A DNA stretch of 64,000 nucleotides from Piscinibacter lacus (GCF_016735685.1 NZ_JAERRA010000001.1:124001-188000), one strand, 5' to 3'. Positions 16,817 to 26,905 are shown, numbered from the stretch's first letter. Numbers and translations: made by a program. The notes: generated from the sequence alone by a model not told the origin.

Positions 16817-18579
16817 CAGCCCAGGCTCCAGTCCAGCAGCTTCATGGCCGGCAGCAGGCCCAGGATGCGGCGGGTGTGCAGGCCGCCGGGCCCACCCTGC
16901 GCGACCGGAAGCCGCAGGGCCTCCAGTTCGAGCCGGGCAAACCATTGCAGGCCGGGGCCCTCCGTATGCGGCCGCAGGCCGCAGGCGCCGACGAGGCTGC
17001 CCTCGACCGGGCCGATCGCCTGAAGGCACTCGGCTTCGGGCCGGGCCACGGGGCTCAGCTCGGCCACCCAGGGCAGGCGGAAGCTGATCTGCGCCGCAGC
17101 CAGCGCGGCGGGCACCTGCTCGTCCGCGCGCTCGCGGGCCCAGGTGCAGCGCATCGGCACGCTGCCCGCGCAGTCGACGCGCAGCAAGCTGAGCGCCGAA
17201 CCGCCCTGCAGCCGGGCGGACAGCCGTAACTTGAGCGCGCAGGCCACGCCCTCCATCTGGCCCACGATGCGGTGGACGGGCGGGTGCAAGGGGCCTTGCG
17301 GCGCAGCCATCCAGCCCCAGCTCAGGCCCGCATGCCCGCTGAGCAAGCTGGGTTCGGCCTCGACCCGGGCGTCCTCCAGGCCGGCAACGGTGGTCCAGGC
17401 CTCGGCGAGGCGGTCCAGGCCGGCGGCGAGCTGGGTATCCAGGGCTTGCAGGCCCTCCAGCCAGAGGCGGGCGGCCTGGGCCTTGCCGTCGCGCTCCAGG
17501 TGCAGGCGGGCCGGCGGCGGCGCGGGCAAGGCCTCGCGGCGCGGCCAGTGCAGGGGCGGGCTGGGCTCGCGCCGCCAGGCCATCATCCAATGCGCCGCCG
17601 GCAGCAGGCCCAGGTCGATCGCGAGGTCACCCAGCGGGGCTTCGGTGCCGCGCAGGCCGCAGCTTTCGACCGTGATGCGGGACCAGCTCGGGCTGTCTTC
17701 GGCGGCAAGGCCCTTGCCGGGAAGCAGGGCTTCGACGGAAGCCAGCGGCGGGAACTCCAGGCTCACAGCCTGAGCCGGACGGCCGCGCCAGTCGCGCACG
17801 CTGGACCCCAGCGCCGCCGTCAGGCAGGGATGCACAGCAGGATCGCAGCAGGCTGCCAGCTCGCTGCGCCACTGCATGCGCAGCGGCCCCTCGCCGACGG
17901 GCGCGAGGCTGTAGACCCGCAGCGGCTCGCGGGGCGTGGGGCCGGTGGCAGCCACTGCGGCATCCGGCGGCGGCAGGCGCAGCGGCGCGGGCTGCACGGC
18001 CTGCGGCTGGCGGCGCCACTGGCCGGCCTCATGGCGGTAGTGCTGCCAGGCCACCGGGGCCAGGGGCAGCAGATCGACATGCGCCAGGTCGCAGGGCTCG
18101 CCGAGCTGGAGCCCCTCGGGCGGCAGCAGGCGTCCGATGCGACCGAGCGGCATCAGGGCCCGGTCGAGCCGCGGCAGGGCCTGCTCGAAGCTGGTGACGA
18201 CGGCGGCTGCGACGCGGCCCTCGGCGGCCATGCGCCGCAAGGCTTCGGTGGCGCGCCGACCGAGCTGGAAGATCCGCAGCGCCGGCGCCGACTCGACCGC
18301 AGCCAGCACGGCCTGGGACCAGGCCTGCTCGGGCCGGGTGTCGAAATCCACCCCGAAGGCACAGCAGCAGGCGAGGTAGCGGCCGACGCCGACCGCATGC
18401 TCCAGGCCGTGGGCACGGGCTCGCTGCACGCCATGCTCGATCAGGCGGGGGAATCGATCGCCCAGGCGGCCGGGGACTTCGGGAAAGACTTCGGCCAGCA
18501 CCTCGCCCAGGCGCTGCTGGTCGCGCCGGAGCTTCAGGGCCTCCAGGGCCCCCACTTGCGCTGCGTTCAGGCTCAGCAT
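16816..18579 (-). CDS. Unrecognised protein next to VgrG and the DUF4123 chaperone; candidate T6SS cargo or adaptor
   Basis: This 587-residue protein starts at ATG 18579, 13 bases after the DUF4123 gene. Its helical N-terminal region (about 1-130) contains LPRLIEHG-type helices and FGVDFDTRPEQAW. That style is common in proteins encoded beside DUF4123 chaperones. The remainder (about 190-587) is beta-rich with repeated Trp and Leu, and no recognisable nuclease, lipase, peptidoglycan-hydrolase or ADP-ribosyltransferase motif. No signal peptide or membrane segment is visible. Its place directly after a DUF4123 gene makes it the best candidate for cargo loaded on this VgrG, but that is inferred from context only. 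Confidence 0.75.
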   Translation of the reverse strand: MLSLNAAQVGALEALKLRRDQQRLGEVLAEVFPEVPGRLGDRFPRLIEHGVQRARAHGLEHAVGVGRYLACCCAFGVDFDTRPEQAWSQAVLAAVESAPALRIFQLGRRATEALRRMAAEGRVAAAVVTSFEQALPRLDRALMPLGRIGRLLPPEGLQLGEPCDLAHVDLLPLAPVAWQHYRHEAGQWRRQPQAVQPAPLRLPPPDAAVAATGPTPREPLRVYSLAPVGEGPLRMQWRSELAACCDPAVHPCLTAALGSSVRDWRGRPAQAVSLEFPPLASVEALLPGKGLAAEDSPSWSRITVESCGLRGTEAPLGDLAIDLGLLPAAHWMMAWRREPSPPLHWPRREALPAPPPARLHLERDGKAQAARLWLEGLQALDTQLAAGLDRLAEAWTTVAGLEDARVEAEPSLLSGHAGLSWGWMAAPQGPLHPPVHRIVGQMEGVACALKLRLSARLQGGSALSLLRVDCAGSVPMRCTWARERADEQVPAALAAAQISFRLPWVAELSPVARPEAECLQAIGPVEGSLVGACGLRPHTEGPGLQWFARLELEALRLPVAQGGPGGLHTRRILGLLPAMKLLDWSLG

Positions 18580-18592
18580 GGCGGGATCCTGC

Positions 18593-19156
18593 TCAAGGCA
18601 TGCGCGTCTGCCGCGTGACGCGCAGGCTGCCCAGGGGCGCCTCGTAGCGCCGCCACTCGCCGGGCGCCGGCACCACGAAAGCCTGGACCGGGCCGAAGAC
18701 CGCCTGGCAGGCGCCCGGGTCGGCGGCGGTCAGCAGGCAGTCCAGCACCGCCGGGTCCATCCCGTCGAGGTCGACCCGCAGCCCCTGCGGCAGGACGACC
18801 TTGAGCAGCGAGCGCAGATGCTGGCGCACCGTCAGGCGCGGCTGCGCGCTCAGCACGAGCACGCCCCAGTCGCCCATGCCCTTCGCGGCCTCGAAGAGCA
18901 GCCAGTCGCTGAACGGGGAATCGGGCGCCAGCGTCAGGAGATGGGGCGCCTGGCGGCGAAGCGCGGGGTCCAGGGCGCCGGGCAGCAGGCATTCATGCAG
19001 CAGGCCTTCGGCCGCGGCCAGGCGGGCCGGAAGATCGGGCACCCGGCTGCCCATGACGACGGCATGGACGCGCAGGCGCTCGTCGGCCCACAAGGAGGCC
19101 TTGAGCTGGGCCGGACTGAGCGCGCCGGGCGCGTCCTGAAGGCTGGGCGTGACCAT
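18593..19156 (-). CDS. DUF4123-type T6SS effector chaperone
   Basis: This 187-residue protein matches the DUF4123 pattern: an early HAVVMGSR..DLP segment, LTLAPDSPFSDWLLFEAAKG, a WGVLVLSAQPRL strand with LTVRQHLRSLLKV, then RVDLDGMDPAVLDCLL and ending in the FGPVQAF region. DUF4123 proteins (Tap/TEC) bind effectors and load them onto a cognate VgrG. It begins 8 bases after the vgrG stop and is followed 13 bases later by the 587-residue protein, which is therefore its likely client. Confidence 0.8.
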   Translation of the reverse strand: MVTPSLQDAPGALSPAQLKASLWADERLRVHAVVMGSRVPDLPARLAAAEGLLHECLLPGALDPALRRQAPHLLTLAPDSPFSDWLLFEAAKGMGDWGVLVLSAQPRLTVRQHLRSLLKVVLPQGLRVDLDGMDPAVLDCLLTAADPGACQAVFGPVQAFVVPAPGEWRRYEAPLGSLRVTRQTRMP

Positions 19157-19164
19157 GATGGGGC

Positions 19165-21252
19165 TCAGGACTGCTGCTGCAGGGGATCGTCGTTGGACTT
19201 GTGCTCGCCAGGCTCCTGCGGCTGGGCGGGCTGGGCGGCCTGGGGCTGGTTGGCGTTGCCGGGCCCGCCGCCGCTGTTGATCTTGACCAGCGGGCCCTGG
19301 ATGGTCACGCCCTCCGGGCCGATCTTGATGAAGGCGCCGCCGGCCTTGAGGGTGATCTCGGTGCCGCCGTCGATCACGATGCCCGAGTTGGCCTTGAGGT
19401 GCAGGGTGGCCGAGGCCCCGACGGTGAGTGCCTGGCCGACCTTGATGTCCATGGCCTGGCCGGAACTCAGGCTGATGGCATCCGCGCCCTTGAGCTGCAC
19501 GGCCCCGGTGATCTCCCCATCGAACAGGCCACCGGTCTTGAGGATCTGGTCTCCGGTGATGCTGGTGTGGCTGTCGGTGCCGATCTTGAGCGTGCTGATC
19601 TTGCCGACGGTCACGGTCTGGTTCTCGCCCACCTGATGCTGGGCGTTCTTGACCACCTCGGTCCAGTGGTCGTTGCCGATCGTCAGGTGGGCATCGTTCT
19701 TGACGTTCTGGTGCAGGTCCTTCTGGGCCTGGAAGTAGACGTGCTCGGCATCCTTCTTGTCGTCGAAGCGCAGTTCGTTGAAGGTGTCCGCCGTGCCGCC
19801 CTTGCTGGAGCGGCTGCGGATGCCGGTGACGGTGGCATGGTCGGGCAGGGTGTAGGCCGGCAGGTTCTCGGGGCTGTAGACGCTGCCGGTGATCAGCGGC
19901 CGATCGGGATTGCCTTCGAGGAACTCGATCACCACCTCGTCGCCCACGCGCGGCAGCGCGAACATGCCGAAGCCCTTGCTGGCCCAGGGCTGGGCCACCC
20001 GCACCCAGCAGGAGCTCTTCTCGTCGCCCTTGCCCTTGCGGTCCCAGGGGAACTTGACCTTGACCCGGCCCGTCTTGTCGGTGTGGATCTCGTCCCCGCT
20101 GGCCCCCACCACGACGGCCGTCTGCACGCCGTGGATGCGCGGGTTGTGCGTCCTGCGGTCGGGCACATAGCGCTGGGCCTTGGGCATGGCTTCCAGCTTG
20201 GCCGAGAAGCCGGTGGCCGGCTCGTCGTCGGTCGATTCATACCGGCCGAAATCCATCTCCAGCTCGGCATAGGTGATCAGGTACTCGCCACGGTCGCGGT
20301 GGTCGACGAACTTGAAGCTGCGGCCGGCACCCACCGAGCGGCAAGGGGTCTCCAACACCGCCTTGACCTGGCCGGACTCGAAGCCCTGGACCCGCAGCTT
20401 GGACACCGCCGTCGCGCGGCTGGCCGCCTGGGACTTGTCCTCCAGCTCCGAATACTCGCTCGGCCACTCGTAGACCTCCTGCCGCCCCGGGTTCGCAAAG
20501 CTGGCGGTGCTCTGGGCGGTGTTGATCGGCTTGGGCGTGATCGAGTCCTGGTCGTGGTCGACGTGGCTGTACTTCAGGCTGTGCACGCTGCGGCTGAGCT
20601 GCCAGTGGTCGACGACGGCGTCCCCGCGCTCGTTGCTGGTCCGCGCGGCCGCATAGCCCAGCGTGTCGTCGGGCTGGATCAGCTCGTGGCAGGAGGGGTC
20701 ATCGCAGAGCACCAGGGTGTGCTGGCCGTCCTGATGGGTGAAGAAGTAGTAGATGCCCTCGTCCTCCATCAGGCGGTGGACGAAGTCGAGGTCGGTCTCG
20801 CGGTACTGCACGCAATAGGGCCGCTTGCGGTAGCTGCCCTTGAGCTTCTTGCTGACCTGCTGCGAGCTGTAGTCCGCAAACACCTCGTCGAGGATCTCGA
20901 CCGCAGTCTTGTCCTGGAAGATGCGGTTGTCGACGCTCAGCCCGAGATGCCAGGTCCAGGTGTGCAGGGTCAAGATGAAGGTGTCGAAGCGACCGACCAC
21001 CTCGCCCTGAGCCACGGTGACGATCCAGGCATTGAAGTAGCGCTTGCTGCCATTGCGCAGCAGCAGCGTCACGGTGGCCTGGGTGCCCAGCAGCTTCTTC
21101 GGGTCGATCCAGACCTTGCTGCTGAGCCGCATCACCTCAAGTTGGAAGTCCGTCGGGGCGTTCAACGACTCCACCACGCTCATGCGACGGAAGAGCAGGG
21201 CTTCCTTGCCCAGCACGCAGTTGAAGCTGGCCTCGACGACGTCCTCGCTCAT
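19165..21252 (-). CDS. vgrG: T6SS spike protein VgrG (TssI)
   Basis: This 695-residue protein has the gp27-like region (ALLFRRMSVVESLNAPTDFQLEVM, DNRIFQDKTAVEILDEVFADY, YREtDLDFVHRLMEDEGIYYFF) and the gp5/OB-like part (DKTGRVKVKFPWDRKGKGDEKSSCWVR, FALPRVGDEVVIEFLEGNPDRPLITG). A long beta-helix spike rich in T.G.. turns follows and ends near ITLKAGGAFIKIGPEGVTIQGPLVKINSGG. The C-terminal tail (about 660-695) is Gln/Pro-rich and probably flexible, with no fused effector domain. It lies 11 bases after clpV and upstream of the DUF4123 chaperone. It forms the trimeric spike that pierces the target. Confidence 0.96.
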   Translation of the reverse strand: MSEDVVEASFNCVLGKEALLFRRMSVVESLNAPTDFQLEVMRLSSKVWIDPKKLLGTQATVTLLLRNGSKRYFNAWIVTVAQGEVVGRFDTFILTLHTWTWHLGLSVDNRIFQDKTAVEILDEVFADYSSQQVSKKLKGSYRKRPYCVQYRETDLDFVHRLMEDEGIYYFFTHQDGQHTLVLCDDPSCHELIQPDDTLGYAAARTSNERGDAVVDHWQLSRSVHSLKYSHVDHDQDSITPKPINTAQSTASFANPGRQEVYEWPSEYSELEDKSQAASRATAVSKLRVQGFESGQVKAVLETPCRSVGAGRSFKFVDHRDRGEYLITYAELEMDFGRYESTDDEPATGFSAKLEAMPKAQRYVPDRRTHNPRIHGVQTAVVVGASGDEIHTDKTGRVKVKFPWDRKGKGDEKSSCWVRVAQPWASKGFGMFALPRVGDEVVIEFLEGNPDRPLITGSVYSPENLPAYTLPDHATVTGIRSRSSKGGTADTFNELRFDDKKDAEHVYFQAQKDLHQNVKNDAHLTIGNDHWTEVVKNAQHQVGENQTVTVGKISTLKIGTDSHTSITGDQILKTGGLFDGEITGAVQLKGADAISLSSGQAMDIKVGQALTVGASATLHLKANSGIVIDGGTEITLKAGGAFIKIGPEGVTIQGPLVKINSGGGPGNANQPQAAQPAQPQEPGEHKSNDDPLQQQS

Positions 21253-21263
21253 GGCGGCCTCGC

Positions 21264-23942
21264 TCAGTCGAAGTGGTAGCTGAAGTCGCCGTCCGCCGCA
21301 CCGAGCCGGATGCCCTGAAGCTCATTGCCCTGGGCCAGACGGCTGAGGTACTCGATCGAGACCTTGGGCAGCACGGTGTTGGTGAGGATCGAGTCGATGA
21401 TGCGCCCGCCCGCCTCGGCGTTGTTGCAGCGCTTGACGATCAGCTCGACCGCGTCCTCGCCGTAGACGAAGGGGATGCGATGGTTGGCCTCGACCCGCTT
21501 CTTGATGCGCGCGAGTTGCAGGCGCACGATCTGCGCGAGCATCTCGGGCGAGAGCGGGTAGTAAGGGATGGTGACGATGCGCCCCAGCAGGGCCGGCGGG
21601 AAGACCTTCATCAGCGGCGCCTGCAGCGACTCGGCCATCGAGTCGGGATCCGGCAACAGCTCCGGGTCCTTGCACATGTTCATGATCAGCTCGGAGCCGA
21701 CGTTGCTGGTGAGCAGGATGATCGTGTTCTTGAAGTCGATCATGCGGCCTTCGCCGTCCTCCATGCGGCCCTTGTCGAAGACCTGGAAGAACAGCTCGTG
21801 CACGTCGGGGTGGGCCTTCTCGACCTCGTCGAGCAGCACCACGCTGTAGGGCCGGCGGCGCACCGCCTCGGTCAGGATGCCGCCCTCGCCGTAGCCGATG
21901 TAGCCGGGCGGCGAGCCCTTGAGCGTGGAGACGGTGTGGGCCTCCTGGAACTCGCTCATGTTGATCGTGATGACGTTCTGCTCGCCCCCGTAGAGCGCCT
22001 CGGCCAGGGCCAGGGCCGTCTCGGTCTTGCCGACGCCGGAGGTGCCGCAGAGCATGAACACGCCGATCGGCTTGTTCGGGTTGTCCAGCCGCGCGCGGGC
22101 GGTTTGGATGCGCTTGGCGATCATGTCCAGGCCGTGCTGCTGGCCGATCACGCGCTGGCCCAGCGCGGCGCCCAGGCGCAGCACGGTCTCCAGCTCGTTC
22201 TTCACCATGCGGCCGACGGGAATGCCGGTCCAGTCGGCGACCACGCTGGCCACGGCCTGCGCATCGACCGAGGGCATGATCAGCGGTGATTCGCCTTGCA
22301 GCGTGGCCAGCCGGTCCTGCAGGGCATGCAGTTGGGCCAGCAGGGCTTCGCGATCGGCCTCGCCGCCTGCGGGTGCATCGACCGGCTGCTGGTCGCCGCG
22401 CAGGGTGGTGCGCAGGGCCAGCAGTTCGTCGACCAGGGCCTTCTCGTCCTTCCAGCGGGCTTCGAGCTGCTGCTGGCGTACGCGCTCGGAGGCCAGCTTC
22501 TCGGCGACCTCGCTGCCGCGGCTGCCGACGCGCACGCCGACCGCAGACTCGCGCTCGATGATGCCGGCCTCGACCTCCAGCGCCTCGATGCGGCGCAGGC
22601 AGTCCTCCAACTCGGCCGGCGTCGCATGCTGGCTGACGGCCACGCGGGCGCAGGCGGTGTCGAGCAGGCTCACGGCCTTGTCGGGCAACTGGCGCGCCGG
22701 GATGTAGCGGTGGCTGAGCTTGACGGCGGCCTCGATGGCTTCATCGAGCAGTTGCACGCGGTGGTGCTTTTCCAGCACGCTGGCCACGCCACGCAGCATC
22801 AGGATGGCCTTGTGCTCGTCGGGCTCGGGCACTTGCACGACCTGGAAGCGGCGGGTCAGCGCCGGGTCCTTCTCGATGTACTTCTTGTACTCGGCCCAGG
22901 TGGTCGCGCCGATGGTGCGCAGGTTGCCGCGCGCCAGCGCGGGCTTCAGCAGATTGGCCGCATCGCCGGTGCCGGCCGCACCGCCCGCGCCCACCAGGGT
23001 GTGCACCTCGTCGATGAACAGGATGATGGGCTTGGGGCTGGCCTGCACTTCGTCGATGACCTGGCGCAGCCGCTGCTCGAACTCGCCCTTCATGCTGGCG
23101 CCGGCCTGCAGCAGGCCCAGGTCCAGGCTGAGCAGCGAGACCTCCTTGAGCTGCGGCGGCACATCGCCCTTGGCCAGGCGCTGGGCGAAGCCCTCGACCA
23201 CCGCGGTCTTGCCGACGCCGGCCTCGCCGGTGAGGATGGGGTTGTTCTGGCGCCGCCGCATCAGGATGTCGACGATCTGGCGGATCTCTTCATCGCGGCC
23301 GGTGACCGGATCCATCTTGCCCTCGCGGGCGCGCTCGGTCAGGTCGACGCAGAACTTCTTCAGCGCCTCGCCCTTGCCCATCGCGGCCGGGGCCATGGCC
23401 TGGCTATCGCTGCCGGGCTCGCCGGCCGCGCCGAGGCTGGAGCCGTCCTGGGCGCCGAGCCGGGCCTCGGCGCTGGCGCCGCAGATGGCCTCGAACTTGG
23501 CAGCCAGGTCATCGGCCTTGATGCGGTCGAACTGGCGCGAGATGCCGAGCAGCACGGTGTAGAGGTTCTTGCTGCGGAGCATGCCGAGCAGCAGGTAGCC
23601 CGATCGCACCTGCGCCTGGTTGAACATCAGCGTGCCGTAGAGCCAGCCCTGCTGGATGGCGGCTTCGATGTGCTCGGAGAAGTCGCTGATCGCGGTGCTG
23701 CCGCGCGGCAGGCGGTCCAGGGCCTGCGTGACGTCACGGGCCACGGTGGCCATGTCGACCTGGTAGTGCCGGACGATGGCCTCCAGGTCGCTGCCCTGGG
23801 TTTGCAGCAGTTGGGCCAGCCAGTGCACGAACTCCACATAGGGATTGCCGCGCATCTTGCAGAACACCGTCGCGCTCTCGATGGCCGTGTAGGCCATCGG
23901 GTTGAGCTTGCCGAACAGGGCGGCGCGGCTGATCTCGCTCAT
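21264..23942 (-). CDS. clpV: T6SS sheath-recycling AAA+ ATPase ClpV (TssH)
   Basis: This 892-residue protein has a Clp N-domain (1-150), the first AAA+ module with Walker A GEAGVGKT at 239-246 and Walker B LFIDEVHTL, a middle coiled-coil region (about 420-540), and the second AAA+ module with GTSGVGKT near residue 640 and VVLLDEVEKAH. The N-terminus (MSEISRAALFGKLN) and the insertion around 160-190 are of the T6SS ClpV type rather than the chaperone ClpB. ClpV disassembles the contracted TssB/TssC sheath; TagJ, encoded upstream, is a known partner in related systems. Confidence 0.97.
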   Translation of the reverse strand: MSEISRAALFGKLNPMAYTAIESATVFCKMRGNPYVEFVHWLAQLLQTQGSDLEAIVRHYQVDMATVARDVTQALDRLPRGSTAISDFSEHIEAAIQQGWLYGTLMFNQAQVRSGYLLLGMLRSKNLYTVLLGISRQFDRIKADDLAAKFEAICGASAEARLGAQDGSSLGAAGEPGSDSQAMAPAAMGKGEALKKFCVDLTERAREGKMDPVTGRDEEIRQIVDILMRRRQNNPILTGEAGVGKTAVVEGFAQRLAKGDVPPQLKEVSLLSLDLGLLQAGASMKGEFEQRLRQVIDEVQASPKPIILFIDEVHTLVGAGGAAGTGDAANLLKPALARGNLRTIGATTWAEYKKYIEKDPALTRRFQVVQVPEPDEHKAILMLRGVASVLEKHHRVQLLDEAIEAAVKLSHRYIPARQLPDKAVSLLDTACARVAVSQHATPAELEDCLRRIEALEVEAGIIERESAVGVRVGSRGSEVAEKLASERVRQQQLEARWKDEKALVDELLALRTTLRGDQQPVDAPAGGEADREALLAQLHALQDRLATLQGESPLIMPSVDAQAVASVVADWTGIPVGRMVKNELETVLRLGAALGQRVIGQQHGLDMIAKRIQTARARLDNPNKPIGVFMLCGTSGVGKTETALALAEALYGGEQNVITINMSEFQEAHTVSTLKGSPPGYIGYGEGGILTEAVRRRPYSVVLLDEVEKAHPDVHELFFQVFDKGRMEDGEGRMIDFKNTIILLTSNVGSELIMNMCKDPELLPDPDSMAESLQAPLMKVFPPALLGRIVTIPYYPLSPEMLAQIVRLQLARIKKRVEANHRIPFVYGEDAVELIVKRCNNAEAGGRIIDSILTNTVLPKVSIEYLSRLAQGNELQGIRLGAADGDFSYHFD

Positions 23943-23958
23943 GGTGGGGTCCTCGGGT

Positions 23959-25026
23959 CTAGGGGGTCACGGCCCGCTGGGGGCGTTCGGGCTTGAGATG
24001 CAGTTGATCGGCGTCGCGCGGGCTGCGGTAATGGCCGAGCCAGCTCGTCAGGCCCAGCCGCGCGCGACCCCGGCCGAGCTTGAGGGGCGGAACCTGCTCG
24101 CGGCGCAAGACGAGCTGCAGCTCCCAGGCGAACTCCAGCCCGTGCCACTGGCGCACCATGGCGTGGAGCTGGGCCAGCTCGCGGCCACCGGGCAGAAAGC
24201 TTTGGTAGCGCGCCAGGTCGAGCGGGCCGATGACGATGCGGAATTTGTGCTGCACGTCCCACACGCTCTGGCCGAGCACGGCATCGCGCCCGAGCGACTG
24301 ACCGGCGCTGCGGCGCCGGCTGAGGCGGCTGCGCTCGGGTCGGGCCAGCGGCATCCAGTGGCCGACCCACTGCTCCACCCGGACCGGCACCCGGAATTCG
24401 CAGCGGCACCAGGACTGCAAGCCGTCCGCATCGCGAATCTGGCCGGCCAGGCGGCCGGCAAAGTAGAGCTTGGCCCGGTCGGGCAGGGCATCGCGCTCGC
24501 GCTGGCTGGGCAGGCCCAGGCCCAGCATCGAGGCGAGGCGGTCGAGCTTGGCCGGATCGGTGGGCCGGTCCAGGTCCAGCACGGGCTGGGCGGTGGCCCA
24601 GGCGCGGTAGAACTGCAGGGCGAAGCGATGCGTCAGCAGGTCGAGAAAGCGCTGCAAGGTGGCGTCGCCGTGGTTGCGGCTGCGCTCGCGCGCCATCTCG
24701 GTGAAGTGCAGGGGCAGCGGCCCCATCGGCCCGAGCAGGCCGAAGATGCGCTGCCGCAGCCGGGGCTGGCCGTCGATGGCGGTCTCGACCTGGTGCAGGG
24801 CGGCCGGGGCGAAGCTCAGCTCGGCCGACTGGGCCAGGCGCAAAGGCTCATCCACCGGTCGCAGGGCTTCGCCAAGCCGCGGCAGCTCGGGATGGGCTGC
24901 ATCGATGCGGCGCAGGGTTTCGTAGAAATCGTGGCGATAGGGCCGGGCGCGAAGGGCATCGAGCCAGGCTTGGTGGGCCTGCTGCCGCTCGGCCTGGCGT
25001 TCACGATGGAGTTCGCGCTCGTCCAT
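23959..25026 (-). CDS. tssG: T6SS baseplate protein TssG
   Basis: This 355-residue protein has the TssG pattern: YRHDFYETLRRIDAAHPELPRLGEALRPVDEPLRL, AELSFAPAAL, then GLLGPMGPLPLHFTE. It forms the baseplate wedge with TssF, TssE and TssK. The start at ATG 25026 lies 10 bases after the tssF stop. An Arg/Gln-rich first 20 residues precede the conserved region. Confidence 0.96.
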   Translation of the reverse strand: MDERELHRERQAERQQAHQAWLDALRARPYRHDFYETLRRIDAAHPELPRLGEALRPVDEPLRLAQSAELSFAPAALHQVETAIDGQPRLRQRIFGLLGPMGPLPLHFTEMARERSRNHGDATLQRFLDLLTHRFALQFYRAWATAQPVLDLDRPTDPAKLDRLASMLGLGLPSQRERDALPDRAKLYFAGRLAGQIRDADGLQSWCRCEFRVPVRVEQWVGHWMPLARPERSRLSRRRSAGQSLGRDAVLGQSVWDVQHKFRIVIGPLDLARYQSFLPGGRELAQLHAMVRQWHGLEFAWELQLVLRREQVPPLKLGRGRARLGLTSWLGHYRSPRDADQLHLKPERPQRAVTP

Positions 25027-25036
25027 GGCAGCTCGA

Positions 25037-26905
25037 TCAGCGCACCGCGCGGCGGCCCGGCATCGGCCGCCAGCGCATCAGCTCGCCCCGTGACAGGGAG
25101 ATCAGCACGGTCTCGACGAAGCTGTTGGTCGAGGCATGCCGGGACAGGTGGTGGTGCAGGGCGGCACCGAAGAGCAAGGCGCTGTTGCCTTCAAAGCCCA
25201 GTTCGTCCACATGCAGCTCGATCTCGATGCCGCGCGAGAAGGCAATGGGGCCGGGGGCCGGATGACGGCGCACCACGCTGCGCGCGACCACGCGCTGGAG
25301 CGTCTCGATCTGCCGGCGCTGCGCCGGCTCGGTGCCAAGCGGGAAGCGGCTCAGCATGTCGCGCAGCACGGCAGCGGCCGAGCCGGGCTCGGTGTCGATC
25401 AGCGACAGGTAGTTGAGTGAGAGCAGGTTGAGGAAGCGCCAGGCGACGCCGCCTTCACGCAGTGCCGTGTGCGGCCGCGAGGGGCCGGCGATGCAGCGGG
25501 CGCCCTGCACCGGCAGGCCGGGCTCCAGGCTCAGCTCGGCGCCGGCGGCGGTGCTGCCGACGAAGATGCTGAGGTCGCGGTTGGTGCAGCGGGTGCGCAC
25601 GGAGAGTTGCCGGACGCCGGTGTCGACCGGCGCGTCCTCGGGATCGACCAGGGTGACGAAGACCTCGGAACCGACATAGCCCGAGCGCGGGCCGTCGCGC
25701 CGGGCCTGCTCCGAGGGCAGGCGCGGTTCGCGCCAGGCGCTGAAGTAGGCGCTCTGCCGCATCGGGTTGTCGTGGGCGGGGGCGTAGAGCGGGAGGAAGT
25801 CGAGCTCGCGCCCGCTGTCGTCGATGCCGCTGAGGCCGAGGATGTCGTAGACCTCGTAGTCAAGCGGTGCGGTGCGGTCGGGGACGACGTGGTACTCGTG
25901 CTGCCCCTCGCTCAGCCCGATGCGGTCGGCACGCTTGGGGAAGAGGTTGATCGCGGGCGCGCAGTGCAGGCTGAAGTTGGCGGGTTCGACCACGCCATCC
26001 AGGCCTTCGCCCAGCCGGTCGAAGAGGAAGTTCAGCTCCAGCGTCTCGCCGCGCAGTGCGGAAAGCGGCGCTTGAAGGCCCCGCAGGTCCATGAAGAGGA
26101 AGCGCTCGGCGAAAGCGAAGTACTCCTGCAGCAGGCGTGTGCCCGAGAAGCCGTGGAGCTGGACGGGCAACATGGCGTCGGCATCGTCATAACCGACGGC
26201 CTGCACGGCCTCCGCGTCCAGCCACTGACGGGCGGTGGTGCTTCCGGGCGTGCCGACAAGCACGCCGATGCACGAGGACACCATCAAGGCATGCAGGCGC
26301 ATGCCCACCTCGACCTGCCCGCCCATGAAGAAACGCAGGCGGTCGAGCCGCAGCTTGGCGAGATCTCCACCGGCGGGCAGGGCGACTCGCACACGCACCC
26401 CGCAGCGCGGCCGCGCCGTGAAGGCCTGCCCCGCCAGGCCCAGGTCGCCGACATTGCGGAAATAGTCGGCCGACACCGTGCTCAGCGGGGTGAGCTGCAA
26501 GGCTTGCGCGGTCCGGAACTCGCAGCGGTTCGGGGTGTGCGCCAGGGCGGCGCTGAACAGTGGCGTGTCGCGGGGCAGTTCGGGACAAGCCAGCAGGTTG
26601 GGATCGCTGGCCTTGGGTTGCATCTGCGCGACCAGCATGGCGGGCAGGGGCGCCAGGAAGTTGGGGTAGACGAGTTCGAGCAAGCGCTGCGAGAAGCGCG
26701 GGAACTCGGCGTCCTGCTTGAGCTGCACGCGGGCGGCCAGGAAGGCGCAGCCTTCGAGCAGGCGCTCGACATAGGGATCGCTGACCTCCAGCCCCTCCAT
26801 GCCGAGGCGGGCCGCCACCTTCGGGAACTCGCGCGCGAACTCGCCTCCGAGCTCGCGCAGGTAGCGCAGCTCCTGGTTGTAGTAGCGCAGCAGCCGGGGG
26901 TCCAT
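25037..26905 (-). CDS. tssF: T6SS baseplate protein TssF
   Basis: This 622-residue protein begins MDPRLLRYYNQELRYLRELG and continues FAREFPKVAARLG, SDPYVERLLEGCAFL and LVYPNFLAPLPAM, all TssF hallmarks. TssF is the largest wedge protein of the T6SS baseplate and recruits Hcp and VgrG assembly. It starts 8 bases after tssE and is followed closely by tssG, the normal order. Confidence 0.97.
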   Translation of the reverse strand: MDPRLLRYYNQELRYLRELGGEFAREFPKVAARLGMEGLEVSDPYVERLLEGCAFLAARVQLKQDAEFPRFSQRLLELVYPNFLAPLPAMLVAQMQPKASDPNLLACPELPRDTPLFSAALAHTPNRCEFRTAQALQLTPLSTVSADYFRNVGDLGLAGQAFTARPRCGVRVRVALPAGGDLAKLRLDRLRFFMGGQVEVGMRLHALMVSSCIGVLVGTPGSTTARQWLDAEAVQAVGYDDADAMLPVQLHGFSGTRLLQEYFAFAERFLFMDLRGLQAPLSALRGETLELNFLFDRLGEGLDGVVEPANFSLHCAPAINLFPKRADRIGLSEGQHEYHVVPDRTAPLDYEVYDILGLSGIDDSGRELDFLPLYAPAHDNPMRQSAYFSAWREPRLPSEQARRDGPRSGYVGSEVFVTLVDPEDAPVDTGVRQLSVRTRCTNRDLSIFVGSTAAGAELSLEPGLPVQGARCIAGPSRPHTALREGGVAWRFLNLLSLNYLSLIDTEPGSAAAVLRDMLSRFPLGTEPAQRRQIETLQRVVARSVVRRHPAPGPIAFSRGIEIELHVDELGFEGNSALLFGAALHHHLSRHASTNSFVETVLISLSRGELMRWRPMPGRRAVR

